Origin: Candidatus Microgenomates bacterium
GTDB taxonomy: Bacteria; Patescibacteriota; Microgenomatia; UBA1406; GWC2-37-13
NCBI GenBank assembly: GCA_023245215.1
Contig: JAHFKS010000003.1
Coordinates: 1 to 54,655 of the forward strand
Reading direction: 5' to 3'
DNA length: 54,655 nucleotides
Shown here: positions 36,089 through 44,952 of the stretch, in pieces
Layout of the letters: every line of letters starts with the position of its first letter
How positions within the stretch are numbered: the first letter of the stretch is position 1
Notes under the pieces: generated by a model
The model's input: the letters and a program-made list of their open reading frames with translations, nothing else
What the model was told of the DNA's origin: nothing
Databases searched by the model: none
Position numbers and translations under genes: made by a program

Positions 36089-37660
36089 ATGGTCGAAATG
36101 GCAATTCTCCTACTGGTCGCTTTTCTGCTCCGCGCATATGGAATCAACTGGGACCAGGGCTTCCACCTCCATCCCGATGAAAGGATGCTCATAATGGTAG
36201 GCGACAAAATCGATTTCTTCAAAAATTTAAACCCTGATTTTTTTAATTACGGGTCTCTGCCCATTTATATTCTGAAAGGGGCGGCGCAGCTGATAGATTT
36301 CATTTTAAAAACCCGGGTCGCCGGCTATGACGGAATGCTCTACTTGGGAAGATGGCTGTCAATCGGTTTTGACTTATTGACGATCATCTTTATATACAAA
36401 ATCTCTAAATTGTTGTTTAAAAATGAAAAAGTTGCTTTATTTGCTTCTTTTTTTTACTCGGTGGCATTTTTCCCGATTCAAAACTCACATTTTTTTGTCG
36501 TCGACGTCTTTCTGACGGCTTTAACGACTATCCTGGTTTATCTTCTGCTTTTATATCTGAAAACACCAACCAAAAAAAAGATTGTCTTGATTGCAGTCAT
36601 CTTTTCAGCAATGCTGGCCACAAAATTTACGGCAATAATTTTCTTTCCTGTGGTGATTGGAGTAATCATTTGGAAAGCAATAAAACAATGGAATAATTTA
36701 ATAAGTTCTCTATTTACTTTTGCCATTTCACTTTTAACTTTTCACTTTTTATTTATGCCATATGCTTATATTGATTTCCCTAAGTTTTTATCCGATATCA
36801 AACTTCAGCTGGAAATGAATTCCAACCCTTATATTTTCCCTTTTACACTCCAATATGTTGGAACAACGCCTTATTTTTATTATTTAAAGAATATTTTTTT
36901 GTGGGGATTGGGGCCATTCATATCTATCATAAGTCTCATAGGTCTAATTAGCCTTATTAGACTCATGAGAAATAAAAAAAATAACAATATGTTATTCCTT
37001 TTCGTCTTTTATTTTTTTTATTTCTTAATAGTCGGGCGCTCCAGCGTCAAGTTTATGCGCTATATGCTTCCTTTATACCCTTTTTTTGCCGTTTTAGCAG
37101 GCTATTGTATGTCTAAAATTAAAAAGCATTTGGCTACTGTCTTTTTATTTTTATCTTTATTATGGTGCTTTATATTTGTTAACATTTATTCCCATCCCAA
37201 TACGCGCACTTCGGCGACTGACTGGATATTGAAAAATATTCCTGCAGGATCGACGCTGGCTGTCGAGCACTGGGACGACAGACTTCCGGTTGTCGGCGGA
37301 GAAAACTACAAGTATGAAGAACTGCCATTATATGAGAGGCCGGACGATGATATAAAATGGCAGGACATAAATGAAAAACTGAAAAAAAGCGACTATTTGA
37401 TTATTGCTTCAAACAGGCTTTACGTACCTTTGCAGAAACTCTTTGACTGCAATAAATACAAATCCTGTTACCCTAAAACTTCTGAATATTACAAAAAACT
37501 TTTCAGCAATAAACTGTCTTTTAGAAAAGCCGCCGAGTTCTCTGTTTCACCAAAATTGGAAATTGGAAATTGGAAATTGGAAATTCGCGACGAAGCCGCC
37601 GACGAATCATTCACGGTCTACGACCATCCGAAGGTAATGATCTATAAAAATCTACATTAG
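36089..37660 (+). CDS. Glycosyltransferase family 39-like membrane protein
   Basis: LRAYGINWDQGFHLHPDERMLI, multi-TM. Confidence 0.85.
   Translation: MVEMAILLLVAFLLRAYGINWDQGFHLHPDERMLIMVGDKIDFFKNLNPDFFNYGSLPIYILKGAAQLIDFILKTRVAGYDGMLYLGRWLSIGFDLLTIIFIYKISKLLFKNEKVALFASFFYSVAFFPIQNSHFFVVDVFLTALTTILVYLLLLYLKTPTKKKIVLIAVIFSAMLATKFTAIIFFPVVIGVIIWKAIKQWNNLISSLFTFAISLLTFHFLFMPYAYIDFPKFLSDIKLQLEMNSNPYIFPFTLQYVGTTPYFYYLKNIFLWGLGPFISIISLIGLISLIRLMRNKKNNNMLFLFVFYFFYFLIVGRSSVKFMRYMLPLYPFFAVLAGYCMSKIKKHLATVFLFLSLLWCFIFVNIYSHPNTRTSATDWILKNIPAGSTLAVEHWDDRLPVVGGENYKYEELPLYERPDDDIKWQDINEKLKKSDYLIIASNRLYVPLQKLFDCNKYKSCYPKTSEYYKKLFSNKLSFRKAAEFSVSPKLEIGNWKLEIRDEAADESFTVYDHPKVMIYKNLH
37553..37587. repeat. Heptamer tandem repeat (AAATTGG)x4 plus degenerate copy, inside CDS
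   Basis: aaattggaaattggaaattggaaattggaaattcg; encodes KLEIGNWKLEI. Confidence 0.9.
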
Positions 37661-38698
37661 TTTTTTGACGAGAGCCAGTATCCCCTGTTTCCAGCCGACG
37701 GTGTGAGTCACGCCGCTCCCGCGCGATTTGATTTCCGAATAGTTTTTGAAATACCACTTGTAGGATTTTATGAGTGCATCGGAGTTTGAATAGCGCGGCT
37801 GCCAATTTAACACAGTTGTCAATTTATCTATAGAAACAAAAGAATCTTTGTCGGCTGTGTCGTATACCCACTGATACAACGGAGATAGTTTAAATTTCTC
37901 AAAGAACCATAAAGCTTTCTTGACGAAAAAGGCCGGAGTCGGAAAAACTCTTGATTTTGAATTGATTGCTTTAAACATAGTTATAAAATCGTTTTTTACT
38001 GTGGTAAATTTCCCGGCGCCGATGTTAAAAGCATCGTTGTATTTATCTGATTTATTTAAAGTAAATAAATAGACTGCCTCAACCAGGTCGTCGACATCCA
38101 AAAGCTGATAGCGATTATTGCCGTTTCCGACAACCGGAATTTTTTTTCCGTCGTGTATCCAGTCAAACAGTATTTCAAAAACGCCCAAACGGTATGTACC
38201 GAGGAAAGTTTTCGGCCGTATAATGGTAACATTCAAGCCTTTGCCCATAAACTTAAGACATAGCTTTTCTGCATCAATTTTTGACTGGCCGTAGGGCCCG
38301 ACACCCACCAATGGATCGTTTTCTTCAATGGGATGCTTTTTCGGAACTCCGTAAACCGCTGTCGAGGAAATATAGACCAAGCGTTTAACTTTATTTTTAA
38401 AAGCAGCCTGTAATACATTTTTCGTACCCTTTACGTTTATTTCAAAAATGTCCTTGGTTTTCCATAAAGGCAAGGCGGCGGCGGCGTGGATCACATAATC
38501 AATCTTATTTTTTTTGATTATGGAATTAAGCGACTGCGAATTCCGAATGTCGCATTTGATAAATCGGCATTCTTCCGGATATTCTTTCTTGTCAAAATAA
38601 GCAATATCAATGAGGACGACTTCGAACTTTTTATTTGCGAAAAACTTGGCTAAATGCAGTCCTAAAAATCCGGCTCCGCCTGTGATGAGTACTTTCAT
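37652..38698 (-). CDS. NAD-dependent epimerase/dehydratase
   Basis: ITGGAGFLGLHLAKFF, YISSTAVYG, YGQSKIDAEKL. Confidence 0.92.
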   Translation of the reverse strand: MKVLITGGAGFLGLHLAKFFANKKFEVVLIDIAYFDKKEYPEECRFIKCDIRNSQSLNSIIKKNKIDYVIHAAAALPLWKTKDIFEINVKGTKNVLQAAFKNKVKRLVYISSTAVYGVPKKHPIEENDPLVGVGPYGQSKIDAEKLCLKFMGKGLNVTIIRPKTFLGTYRLGVFEILFDWIHDGKKIPVVGNGNNRYQLLDVDDLVEAVYLFTLNKSDKYNDAFNIGAGKFTTVKNDFITMFKAINSKSRVFPTPAFFVKKALWFFEKFKLSPLYQWVYDTADKDSFVSIDKLTTVLNWQPRYSNSDALIKSYKWYFKNYSEIKSRGSGVTHTVGWKQGILALVKKLM

Positions 38699-38721
38699 GA
38701 TGTATAATTATACAAATATTT

Positions 38722-39297
38722 ATGGCAAAAACTCTAAAAGTCGGCTTTGATTTGGACGGTGTAATTTTGTATAACCCGATAAGAATCCTCCGCCCTTTTG
38801 CCAAGAATTTTTTGAAACCAATAAAAGCCGTCCTCTTTCACCAGGAAAAATCTTCGTTTTATATGCCTCAAACAAATTTGGAAAAATTTCTCTGGAGGCT
38901 GATCCATCTGACAAGTTTTAAAACCAATTCCGGCCTGGATGACTTAAAAAAACTGGCGAAGAATAAAAAATTCGAATTTTATCTCATCACCAGCCGTTAT
39001 GAATTTTTAAAGGATGATTATTTCCGCTGGCTGAAAAAAATAGATTCGGAAAAAATCTTCAAAAAATGCTACTACAATAAAAAAAACCTCCAGCCCAACC
39101 AGTTCAAAGAAATCATGATAAAAAAATTAAAATTAAATATTTATGTTGAAGACAACTTTGACATAATCGAAAAACTGAACCACCATACCAATGCCCGCAT
39201 TCTGTGGCTGAGCAATATTCTGGACAGGTACATTCCCTACCAATTTAAGTATTTTTCCTTGAAAGAAGTCTGCCAATACTTGAAGACACTTGCTTAA
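38722..39297 (+). CDS. HAD-superfamily protein
   Basis: VGFDLDGVILYNP motif I; LITSRYE; IYVEDNFDI motif IV. Confidence 0.8.
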   Translation: MAKTLKVGFDLDGVILYNPIRILRPFAKNFLKPIKAVLFHQEKSSFYMPQTNLEKFLWRLIHLTSFKTNSGLDDLKKLAKNKKFEFYLITSRYEFLKDDYFRWLKKIDSEKIFKKCYYNKKNLQPNQFKEIMIKKLKLNIYVEDNFDIIEKLNHHTNARILWLSNILDRYIPYQFKYFSLKEVCQYLKTLA

Positions 39298-40111
39298 ACA
39301 AGCCGCCCTTTTCCTGATTGATATAAAAAGTGAGTAAATCCCGGCTGGTTATGATGTCTATGGGACGGCGGTCTTTATCAATGATAATGACGCTGCCGAT
39401 TTTTTTGCTGATGATTGTATCAATGACTTCAGCCAGCTGTCTTTCTTTACCAAAGGTTAAGACATAGCTTTTGGCAAAAGTCTTTACCTGCAGGTTATAA
39501 AAACGGTCCTTATTGCCGACTCTCTCTCCCCTGCCTTCTTTTGACTTGGGGCCGACGACCAGGTTGACGATGTCATAATAGCTCAATATTCCCTTGAGTT
39601 TGTTTTCGTGATCGACCACAACTAACTTAGAAAATTTTTTGCTTTTAAAAACATGGAAGGCTTCGTTTATATTAGCGTCCTGTTTAATTGTCACTAACGG
39701 GCGCCAGCGGTTTTTTAATATCTCCCCTATCTTGCTTTTAAAAATCGGCAGGTTTCTGAAATGGGAAAGGACCCGGCGGACCGAGACTATCCCTAAAAAT
39801 TTTTCGTCCTGGCTGAATACCGGTAGGTAATGGATTTTCGACTGGATGAAAAGCTCGCAAACTCTGGCAATCGGATAGTTTAGATATATTTTTGGCGGAT
39901 GAGTAAGGCAATGGGCTACCTTGGTGCTGCCTGGGTGGGAAGATCTTATCACAGTATAATACGGACTGATTAATCCTAAAAACTTTCCTTCGTCGTCAAA
40001 AACAAAACCGGCGTCGTGAGAAGTTGATAATTTGGCTAAAACATGGGCGAGGTGGTCTTCGGGCGAGACTTTGATGATGTTTTCCTCCTTGAGAAGATTC
40101 AACAGTCTCAT
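39245..40111 (-). CDS. CBS-domain protein (four CBS motifs)
   Basis: Repeated CBS pattern (GFVFDDEGKFLGLISPYYTV; LPVFSQDEKFLGIVSVRRVL; KLVVVDHENKLKGILSYYDIV; SVIIIDKDRRPIDIITSRDLL). Confidence 0.9.
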   Translation of the reverse strand: MRLLNLLKEENIIKVSPEDHLAHVLAKLSTSHDAGFVFDDEGKFLGLISPYYTVIRSSHPGSTKVAHCLTHPPKIYLNYPIARVCELFIQSKIHYLPVFSQDEKFLGIVSVRRVLSHFRNLPIFKSKIGEILKNRWRPLVTIKQDANINEAFHVFKSKKFSKLVVVDHENKLKGILSYYDIVNLVVGPKSKEGRGERVGNKDRFYNLQVKTFAKSYVLTFGKERQLAEVIDTIISKKIGSVIIIDKDRRPIDIITSRDLLTFYINQEKGGLFKQVSSSIGRLLSRKNT

Positions 40112-40118
40112 AAATTAG

Positions 40119-41318
40119 TTATATCACAAATAATCCATCTTTATATATGATTTTTTTTGTTCCGTCTTTCATAATCGCTTCGACTGTTTTCGGGTTGGTA
40201 TTTATTATGTCACAATGCTCTATAGACTCGTTAAATCCCAGTTTTTCCCAATCTTTATCCGACATCGACTTTACGTCGCCGGAATAACAATCATGATAGG
40301 AAGTGCCTACGGCCAGATGGGAGTTGCCGTTATCCCCTCCGAAATTTTCATCGTATAGAGTATTGGCCATAAAACGCGAGATTTTTGAGAATCTCTTGTC
40401 TGTCAAGGAAAATTCTCCGATTTTATCGGCATTCTTTTGTTTAACCATCTCTTTAAGAAGTTTTTCATTTTTTTCAGCCGTCGCCTTAACCACTTTCCCG
40501 TCCTTAAATTCCAACTGAATATCTTTTATGATATTGCCGTATCGGTATAAAGGAAAATTAAAAAATATTTTCCCATTTACTCCTCTCCAGTCCGGAGAAG
40601 TAAAAATTTCAAATGAAGGAATATTAGCTCCCCTGCCTCCTTGCCAGATTCTCTTCTCTCCCAACTCGATATATAAATCGGTCTTTTCCGAAATCATATG
40701 GAATTTTTCAACCGGCATTAAATTGAGTTTTTTTCTTAAATTATTTATCTGATCAAACGTAGACTGCCAGGTTTTTATCGGATTATTCTGATCCAAATAA
40801 CAGGCTTTGATTATCTGCTCCCAAAAAACTTCCAGCGATAAGCCCGACTCTTTTGCCATTCCTTCGGTGCCATAGAGGCAGAGCGTCCAGGTGAGTTTGC
40901 CCTTGTCTTCTTTTTCGAATAACCATTTGCGCAGCGCCTGTTTCTGGCTGTTTGCCATAATAATTTTTTTCGGGTCGACATCCTTGAGTAAAAACGGATC
41001 GGTCGGCGCGATGAGGTAAATTCTGTGGTCAATCGTATCAATCAAGGACCGGGAATATTTTTCAGGAAAAAATTTAAGCTGATCGTCAGAGGCAGTTTCA
41101 AACATAACTTTTTCGAAACTTTCTTCCGAACCTCTGACCATCGGGTAGCCGCCCTTTTCCAAAATTCTCTTGAAAACCGCGAGCGCCAAAGGCAAGGCTT
41201 CAGCGTCGTACTGAAGATAAACGACTTCCTTCGGCTTGACACCCTTTCCCTTCCCCAGGGCAAAATCGACCATCACCTTGGCATAGTTTTCTAATACTTT
41301 TTTTTGAGGAATATACAT
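40119..41318 (-). CDS. M29-family aminopeptidase
   Basis: FGGDNGNSHLAVGTSYHDCYSGD, IEHCDIINTNP, EFKDGKVVKATAEKNEKLL. Confidence 0.85.
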   Translation of the reverse strand: MYIPQKKVLENYAKVMVDFALGKGKGVKPKEVVYLQYDAEALPLALAVFKRILEKGGYPMVRGSEESFEKVMFETASDDQLKFFPEKYSRSLIDTIDHRIYLIAPTDPFLLKDVDPKKIIMANSQKQALRKWLFEKEDKGKLTWTLCLYGTEGMAKESGLSLEVFWEQIIKACYLDQNNPIKTWQSTFDQINNLRKKLNLMPVEKFHMISEKTDLYIELGEKRIWQGGRGANIPSFEIFTSPDWRGVNGKIFFNFPLYRYGNIIKDIQLEFKDGKVVKATAEKNEKLLKEMVKQKNADKIGEFSLTDKRFSKISRFMANTLYDENFGGDNGNSHLAVGTSYHDCYSGDVKSMSDKDWEKLGFNESIEHCDIINTNPKTVEAIMKDGTKKIIYKDGLFVI

Positions 41319-41328
41319 AGGAAATAAA

Positions 41329-42522
41329 TTATAGCATTATTTCTTCAGGGATATCCTTGAGCAAAACTCCGTAGCCGAATTCCCTTGTCCAGCGCCTTTT
41401 AGCTGAAAAAACCACCTCGGAATATTTTTTTGATCTGTTGCGATTATTATAGTAATGATAATAAGCTCTCATCAGATACCCGCCATTACTCAAAAAGATA
41501 AGGTGCTGATTTTCAGACTCGTCATATTCTGTCGGGAAAAATTTACCATTATTTTCACCGCCATGGGCATCAGCACGGTAATCATTCCAGGGAGCGATAA
41601 TGGGAACGCCTTTCTCTCCTCTTTCAGGAATAATTTTGCCAAACTCTCCCATGTCTCCAACCACTTGTTTCCCTTGAAGAGCAGAAAATTCTTTCTTCCT
41701 TTTAGGAAATAGGCTTCTTAATTCTTTTATTAGAGCATTAGGATAAGTAATATAATTAGCATGCTCATAACCTATCTCTCTTTTAAATCCTTCTGACAGT
41801 CCAAAAGCCAAATAGCCAACATTTAATTCGATATTAATTCCGTTATTCTGGGCAAATTTTTTTAAGAGAAAAATCCCCTGGGCAGTTGCCACCGCCACAT
41901 CAATTGTGACCTTGCCTAAATTTTTTTCCAGTTTAGACCTGGCTGCCAACATCCTTATTACCCCAGGCAGAGTATCTCCCGAAGCCAGACAGTCCTCGAC
42001 TATCCTCAGAGGCGCATCTGTAGGTGTTTTAACCATAGGTTCAACAATATGCGATAGATTATCCTGATAATGCAGCCTTCTTTCCGGAGAATCTGTTCCT
42101 TCGGCAGCGTGATGTGATATTCTCAATGCGTATTGATTGGTCGAGCCGTGAAAAACCTTCAAACTAAAATTGTTTTCCTCGGCTGTAAAGGCAAAGTCGC
42201 CGTCTTTATAAATATGGTCGCCTAATAATTTACTTTTTTCGCTTTTTTCCGGCTCTTTTTTAAGAAAATTCCCCATAAAAATGTCCGGAGAAATATAACT
42301 CCCGGGCAAAGTGTGAGCTACTGTTTCCGGAAGCTTTATGAAAAATCGCCCGTCTTCTGAAGTTTCCTTTCCGTCGGCAAAAAAATGTACTTTTAGAGCA
42401 CTTTGAGGGTCTTCTGTTAACGTAAGTTTATCAAAATGAAAAGGAGCAGACGCATCATGCAAGGTTCTTAAAAATTCTCCACCCTTTTTTGCTGCTTCTG
42501 AAGGCATATTTAATTTGGCCAT
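41329..42522 (-). CDS. Hypothetical protein with phosphoribosyltransferase-like motif
   Basis: PLRIVEDCLASGDTLPGVIRML resembles the type I PRTase PRPP loop; remainder unassigned. Confidence 0.6.
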   Translation of the reverse strand: MAKLNMPSEAAKKGGEFLRTLHDASAPFHFDKLTLTEDPQSALKVHFFADGKETSEDGRFFIKLPETVAHTLPGSYISPDIFMGNFLKKEPEKSEKSKLLGDHIYKDGDFAFTAEENNFSLKVFHGSTNQYALRISHHAAEGTDSPERRLHYQDNLSHIVEPMVKTPTDAPLRIVEDCLASGDTLPGVIRMLAARSKLEKNLGKVTIDVAVATAQGIFLLKKFAQNNGINIELNVGYLAFGLSEGFKREIGYEHANYITYPNALIKELRSLFPKRKKEFSALQGKQVVGDMGEFGKIIPERGEKGVPIIAPWNDYRADAHGGENNGKFFPTEYDESENQHLIFLSNGGYLMRAYYHYYNNRNRSKKYSEVVFSAKRRWTREFGYGVLLKDIPEEIML

Positions 42523-42588
42523 TTTATCTGATTTATCGCTCTATGTCAACAATAATTCCTTTAATTATATATAATACAAAGATATAAA

Positions 42589-42813
42589 ATGCCAACAGTT
42601 TATCGACGTTTAACAAACAGCGCCGTCAGAGTAGAAGGAAGAGTTGACGAAAATCATGTCAATTGTTCAATAATTAGCCCATCTGGTGATATTTTGCGGA
42701 TGCTTTTATGGCCCGCTGGTCTTCTAAAACTATTCAGAAAACATGTAAAAGAAGGTGAAGTTCGCGTTGTAACCTGTAGAGGAATGGTAACTTCTGTCGG
42801 AAGGAAAAAATAA
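42589..42813 (+). CDS. Small hypothetical protein (74 aa)
   Basis: Isolated + strand ORF in a gap between minus-strand genes, with an AT-rich TATATAATA upstream. Confidence 0.55.
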   Translation: MPTVYRRLTNSAVRVEGRVDENHVNCSIISPSGDILRMLLWPAGLLKLFRKHVKEGEVRVVTCRGMVTSVGRKK

Positions 42814-42816
42814 GCT

Positions 42817-43602
42817 TTATCGATACCGGTTGATTGCTTCTTTTAGTTTTTTTGCTTCGTCCCTGGAGTTCTCAGCAAAAATGATGCCGCGGGAGGAATT
42901 TATTATCAAACCGGTCTTCTTTTTATTCAGCCCTGCTTTTAACGTGGCTTCCAGATCACCCCCCTGGGCGCCAATGCCGGGAACAAGAAAGCACATTTCC
43001 TGGCCAACTATCTTTCTTACTTCTTTTAATTCTTCAGGATATGTAGCCCCAACCACCAAAAGGCAGTTTTTATTCCTATTCCATCTTTTGGCGACGTTTT
43101 TAGCAACGATTTTGTACAAAGGTATGTCTTTTGCCTGCAAATCCTGGAACTCCCCGGCCCCCGGGTTGGAAGTACGGCATAAAATGATGATGCCCTTGTC
43201 TTTCTGTTCAAGGAAAGGGCCTATAGCCTCTTCGCCTAAGTATGGATGGACTGTGACGGCATCGGCTCCAAGGTATGTAAAAATAAATTGAACATAGCCT
43301 TTATTTGTATTGCCTATATCAGCTCTTTTAGCATCAATGATGATCGCAACTTCTGGATATTTTCTTCTTAAATAGTCGCAGGTGTCTTTGAGAGCTTTTA
43401 CACCTTTATGTCCTATAGATTCATAGAAGGCAGTGTTCAACTTATAAGAACAAACCAGGTCGTGAGTGGCTTCAATGATAGTCTTATTGAACAAAAACTG
43501 CGACTTTTTCCCGAGGATTTTTTCTATATCGCTGTCCAACCCTACACACACAAGCGAGTTATTCTTTTTTACTATTCTATCAAGCTTTTCCTGAAAGGTC
43601 AT
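42817..43602 (-). CDS. pyrF: Orotidine 5'-phosphate decarboxylase
   Basis: LVCVGLDSD, IIDAKRADIGNT, LVPGIGAQGGD. Confidence 0.95.
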   Translation of the reverse strand: MTFQEKLDRIVKKNNSLVCVGLDSDIEKILGKKSQFLFNKTIIEATHDLVCSYKLNTAFYESIGHKGVKALKDTCDYLRRKYPEVAIIIDAKRADIGNTNKGYVQFIFTYLGADAVTVHPYLGEEAIGPFLEQKDKGIIILCRTSNPGAGEFQDLQAKDIPLYKIVAKNVAKRWNRNKNCLLVVGATYPEELKEVRKIVGQEMCFLVPGIGAQGGDLEATLKAGLNKKKTGLIINSSRGIIFAENSRDEAKKLKEAINRYR

Positions 43603-43609
43603 AGTTAAA

Positions 43610-44224
43610 TTATATAGAAGAAGTGATTCTTTTGTTCTGAAAATATTTTTTAGCTTGATTCAGCTGGTCCGGAGATATCTTTCCCGTCTCAAAAAGGCGA
43701 ACAAATATGTCATTTAAAGTAATCATCGCTTCGCATTTGAACCCTTTGCTTTTGATTGCCTCTATTGCGCCAAGGCCGCGGTCTACCAAAACATATATAC
43801 CGACTATATTTAAACCGCTGCCCTCGAGCCTGCCCAAAAGCTGCAAAGTATCGGCCGGGTCCCTGACTTCTTCATCAACGACTATGACTTTCTGGTCAGT
43901 GCTGTAATTACCTTCGATTAGCTTTCCCATACCGTGGTCTTTTCTCTCGCCTCTTATAAAAATCATTGGCCAGTTATATTCAAGAGCAATGGTGGTTGCC
44001 AAAGGAATGTCTGTGTATGGCCCGGCTACTAAATCAAATGTCTCTTTTTTAATGACAGACCAAAGTAGTTTGGCGGTAAAATGGAGTATTTTAGGCTGCG
44101 AGGTCAAATATTGAAGTTTTATTTCATAAGGAAGGTTCGCGGAAGCTTTGGCTTTAGGAAAATTGATCGCGCCCGATGAAAATAACAAATCAATAAGTTT
44201 TTGTTTAGATTTGATGTCTAACAT
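43610..44224 (-). CDS. Orotate phosphoribosyltransferase-like paralog with degenerate PRPP loop
   Basis: IRGERKDHGMGKLIEG loop retained; PRPP motif position reads VIVVDEEVRDPADTL. Confidence 0.75.
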   Translation of the reverse strand: MLDIKSKQKLIDLLFSSGAINFPKAKASANLPYEIKLQYLTSQPKILHFTAKLLWSVIKKETFDLVAGPYTDIPLATTIALEYNWPMIFIRGERKDHGMGKLIEGNYSTDQKVIVVDEEVRDPADTLQLLGRLEGSGLNIVGIYVLVDRGLGAIEAIKSKGFKCEAMITLNDIFVRLFETGKISPDQLNQAKKYFQNKRITSSI

Positions 44225-44227
44225 AAT

Positions 44228-44902
44228 TTATTTAGCAGCGGGCCGGCCTCGCTTATGGGAACTTTTATCCTTTTTGACAGAGACATTTGACGAAGTTTTT
44301 ATAATAAACTTTTGGCATTCCATCAGCTGTTCGTAGTTGATTCTTCCGTGCTTGTATAATACTTCTAAGACTTCATCCATATTAGTAATCGCAGTACAGT
44401 CATAACCTTTGTCTCTGACTGTTTGGGGTCCGCCCTGACCGCGGTCTAAAAGAACTACCACTTGGCTGACTTCAAGGCCGACCTCTTCGATTGGTTTGAT
44501 AGTTTCAAACTTGCTGGCACCGTCTGATATAACGTCATCAATAATAACAACGTGCTGGCCTTTGTGGAAAATGCCTTCGATCATTTTTCCTTTGCCATAG
44601 TCTTTTTTTTCTTTTCTTAAGAAAATCATCGGACGGTTATAACGAATAGATATCGCCGTTGACATAGGAAGAGCCGCATAAGGAATACCGGCAATCAAAT
44701 CAAATGGTTTCAGTCTGATTTTTTCCCAAAGCACGTCGCTCACTAGTTCCAATAAATGTGGAAAAGTAACAAGAAGACGGAGGTCGATGTAGTAAGGACT
44801 CATTATTCCGGATTTGAGCTTGAATTGGCCGAAATCAATAATACGAACTTCGTGAAGATCAAGGATCATCTTTTCTTTCATCTTAGAGTCAAAGATGTTC
44901 AT
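44228..44902 (-). CDS. pyrE: Orotate phosphoribosyltransferase
   Basis: FGQFKLKSGIMSPYYIDLR, LRKEKKDYGKGKMIEG, VVIIDDVISDGASKFETI. Confidence 0.93.
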   Translation of the reverse strand: MNIFDSKMKEKMILDLHEVRIIDFGQFKLKSGIMSPYYIDLRLLVTFPHLLELVSDVLWEKIRLKPFDLIAGIPYAALPMSTAISIRYNRPMIFLRKEKKDYGKGKMIEGIFHKGQHVVIIDDVISDGASKFETIKPIEEVGLEVSQVVVLLDRGQGGPQTVRDKGYDCTAITNMDEVLEVLYKHGRINYEQLMECQKFIIKTSSNVSVKKDKSSHKRGRPAAK

Positions 44903-44952
44903 ATTTTTTCAGTTAGCGTATTTTAACACTATAATTTCTCTTTTTCAAGTAC

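Noticed and set aside
42830-43291. 153-aa + ORF antisense to pyrF
   Set aside because: Shadow of a well-supported OMP decarboxylase
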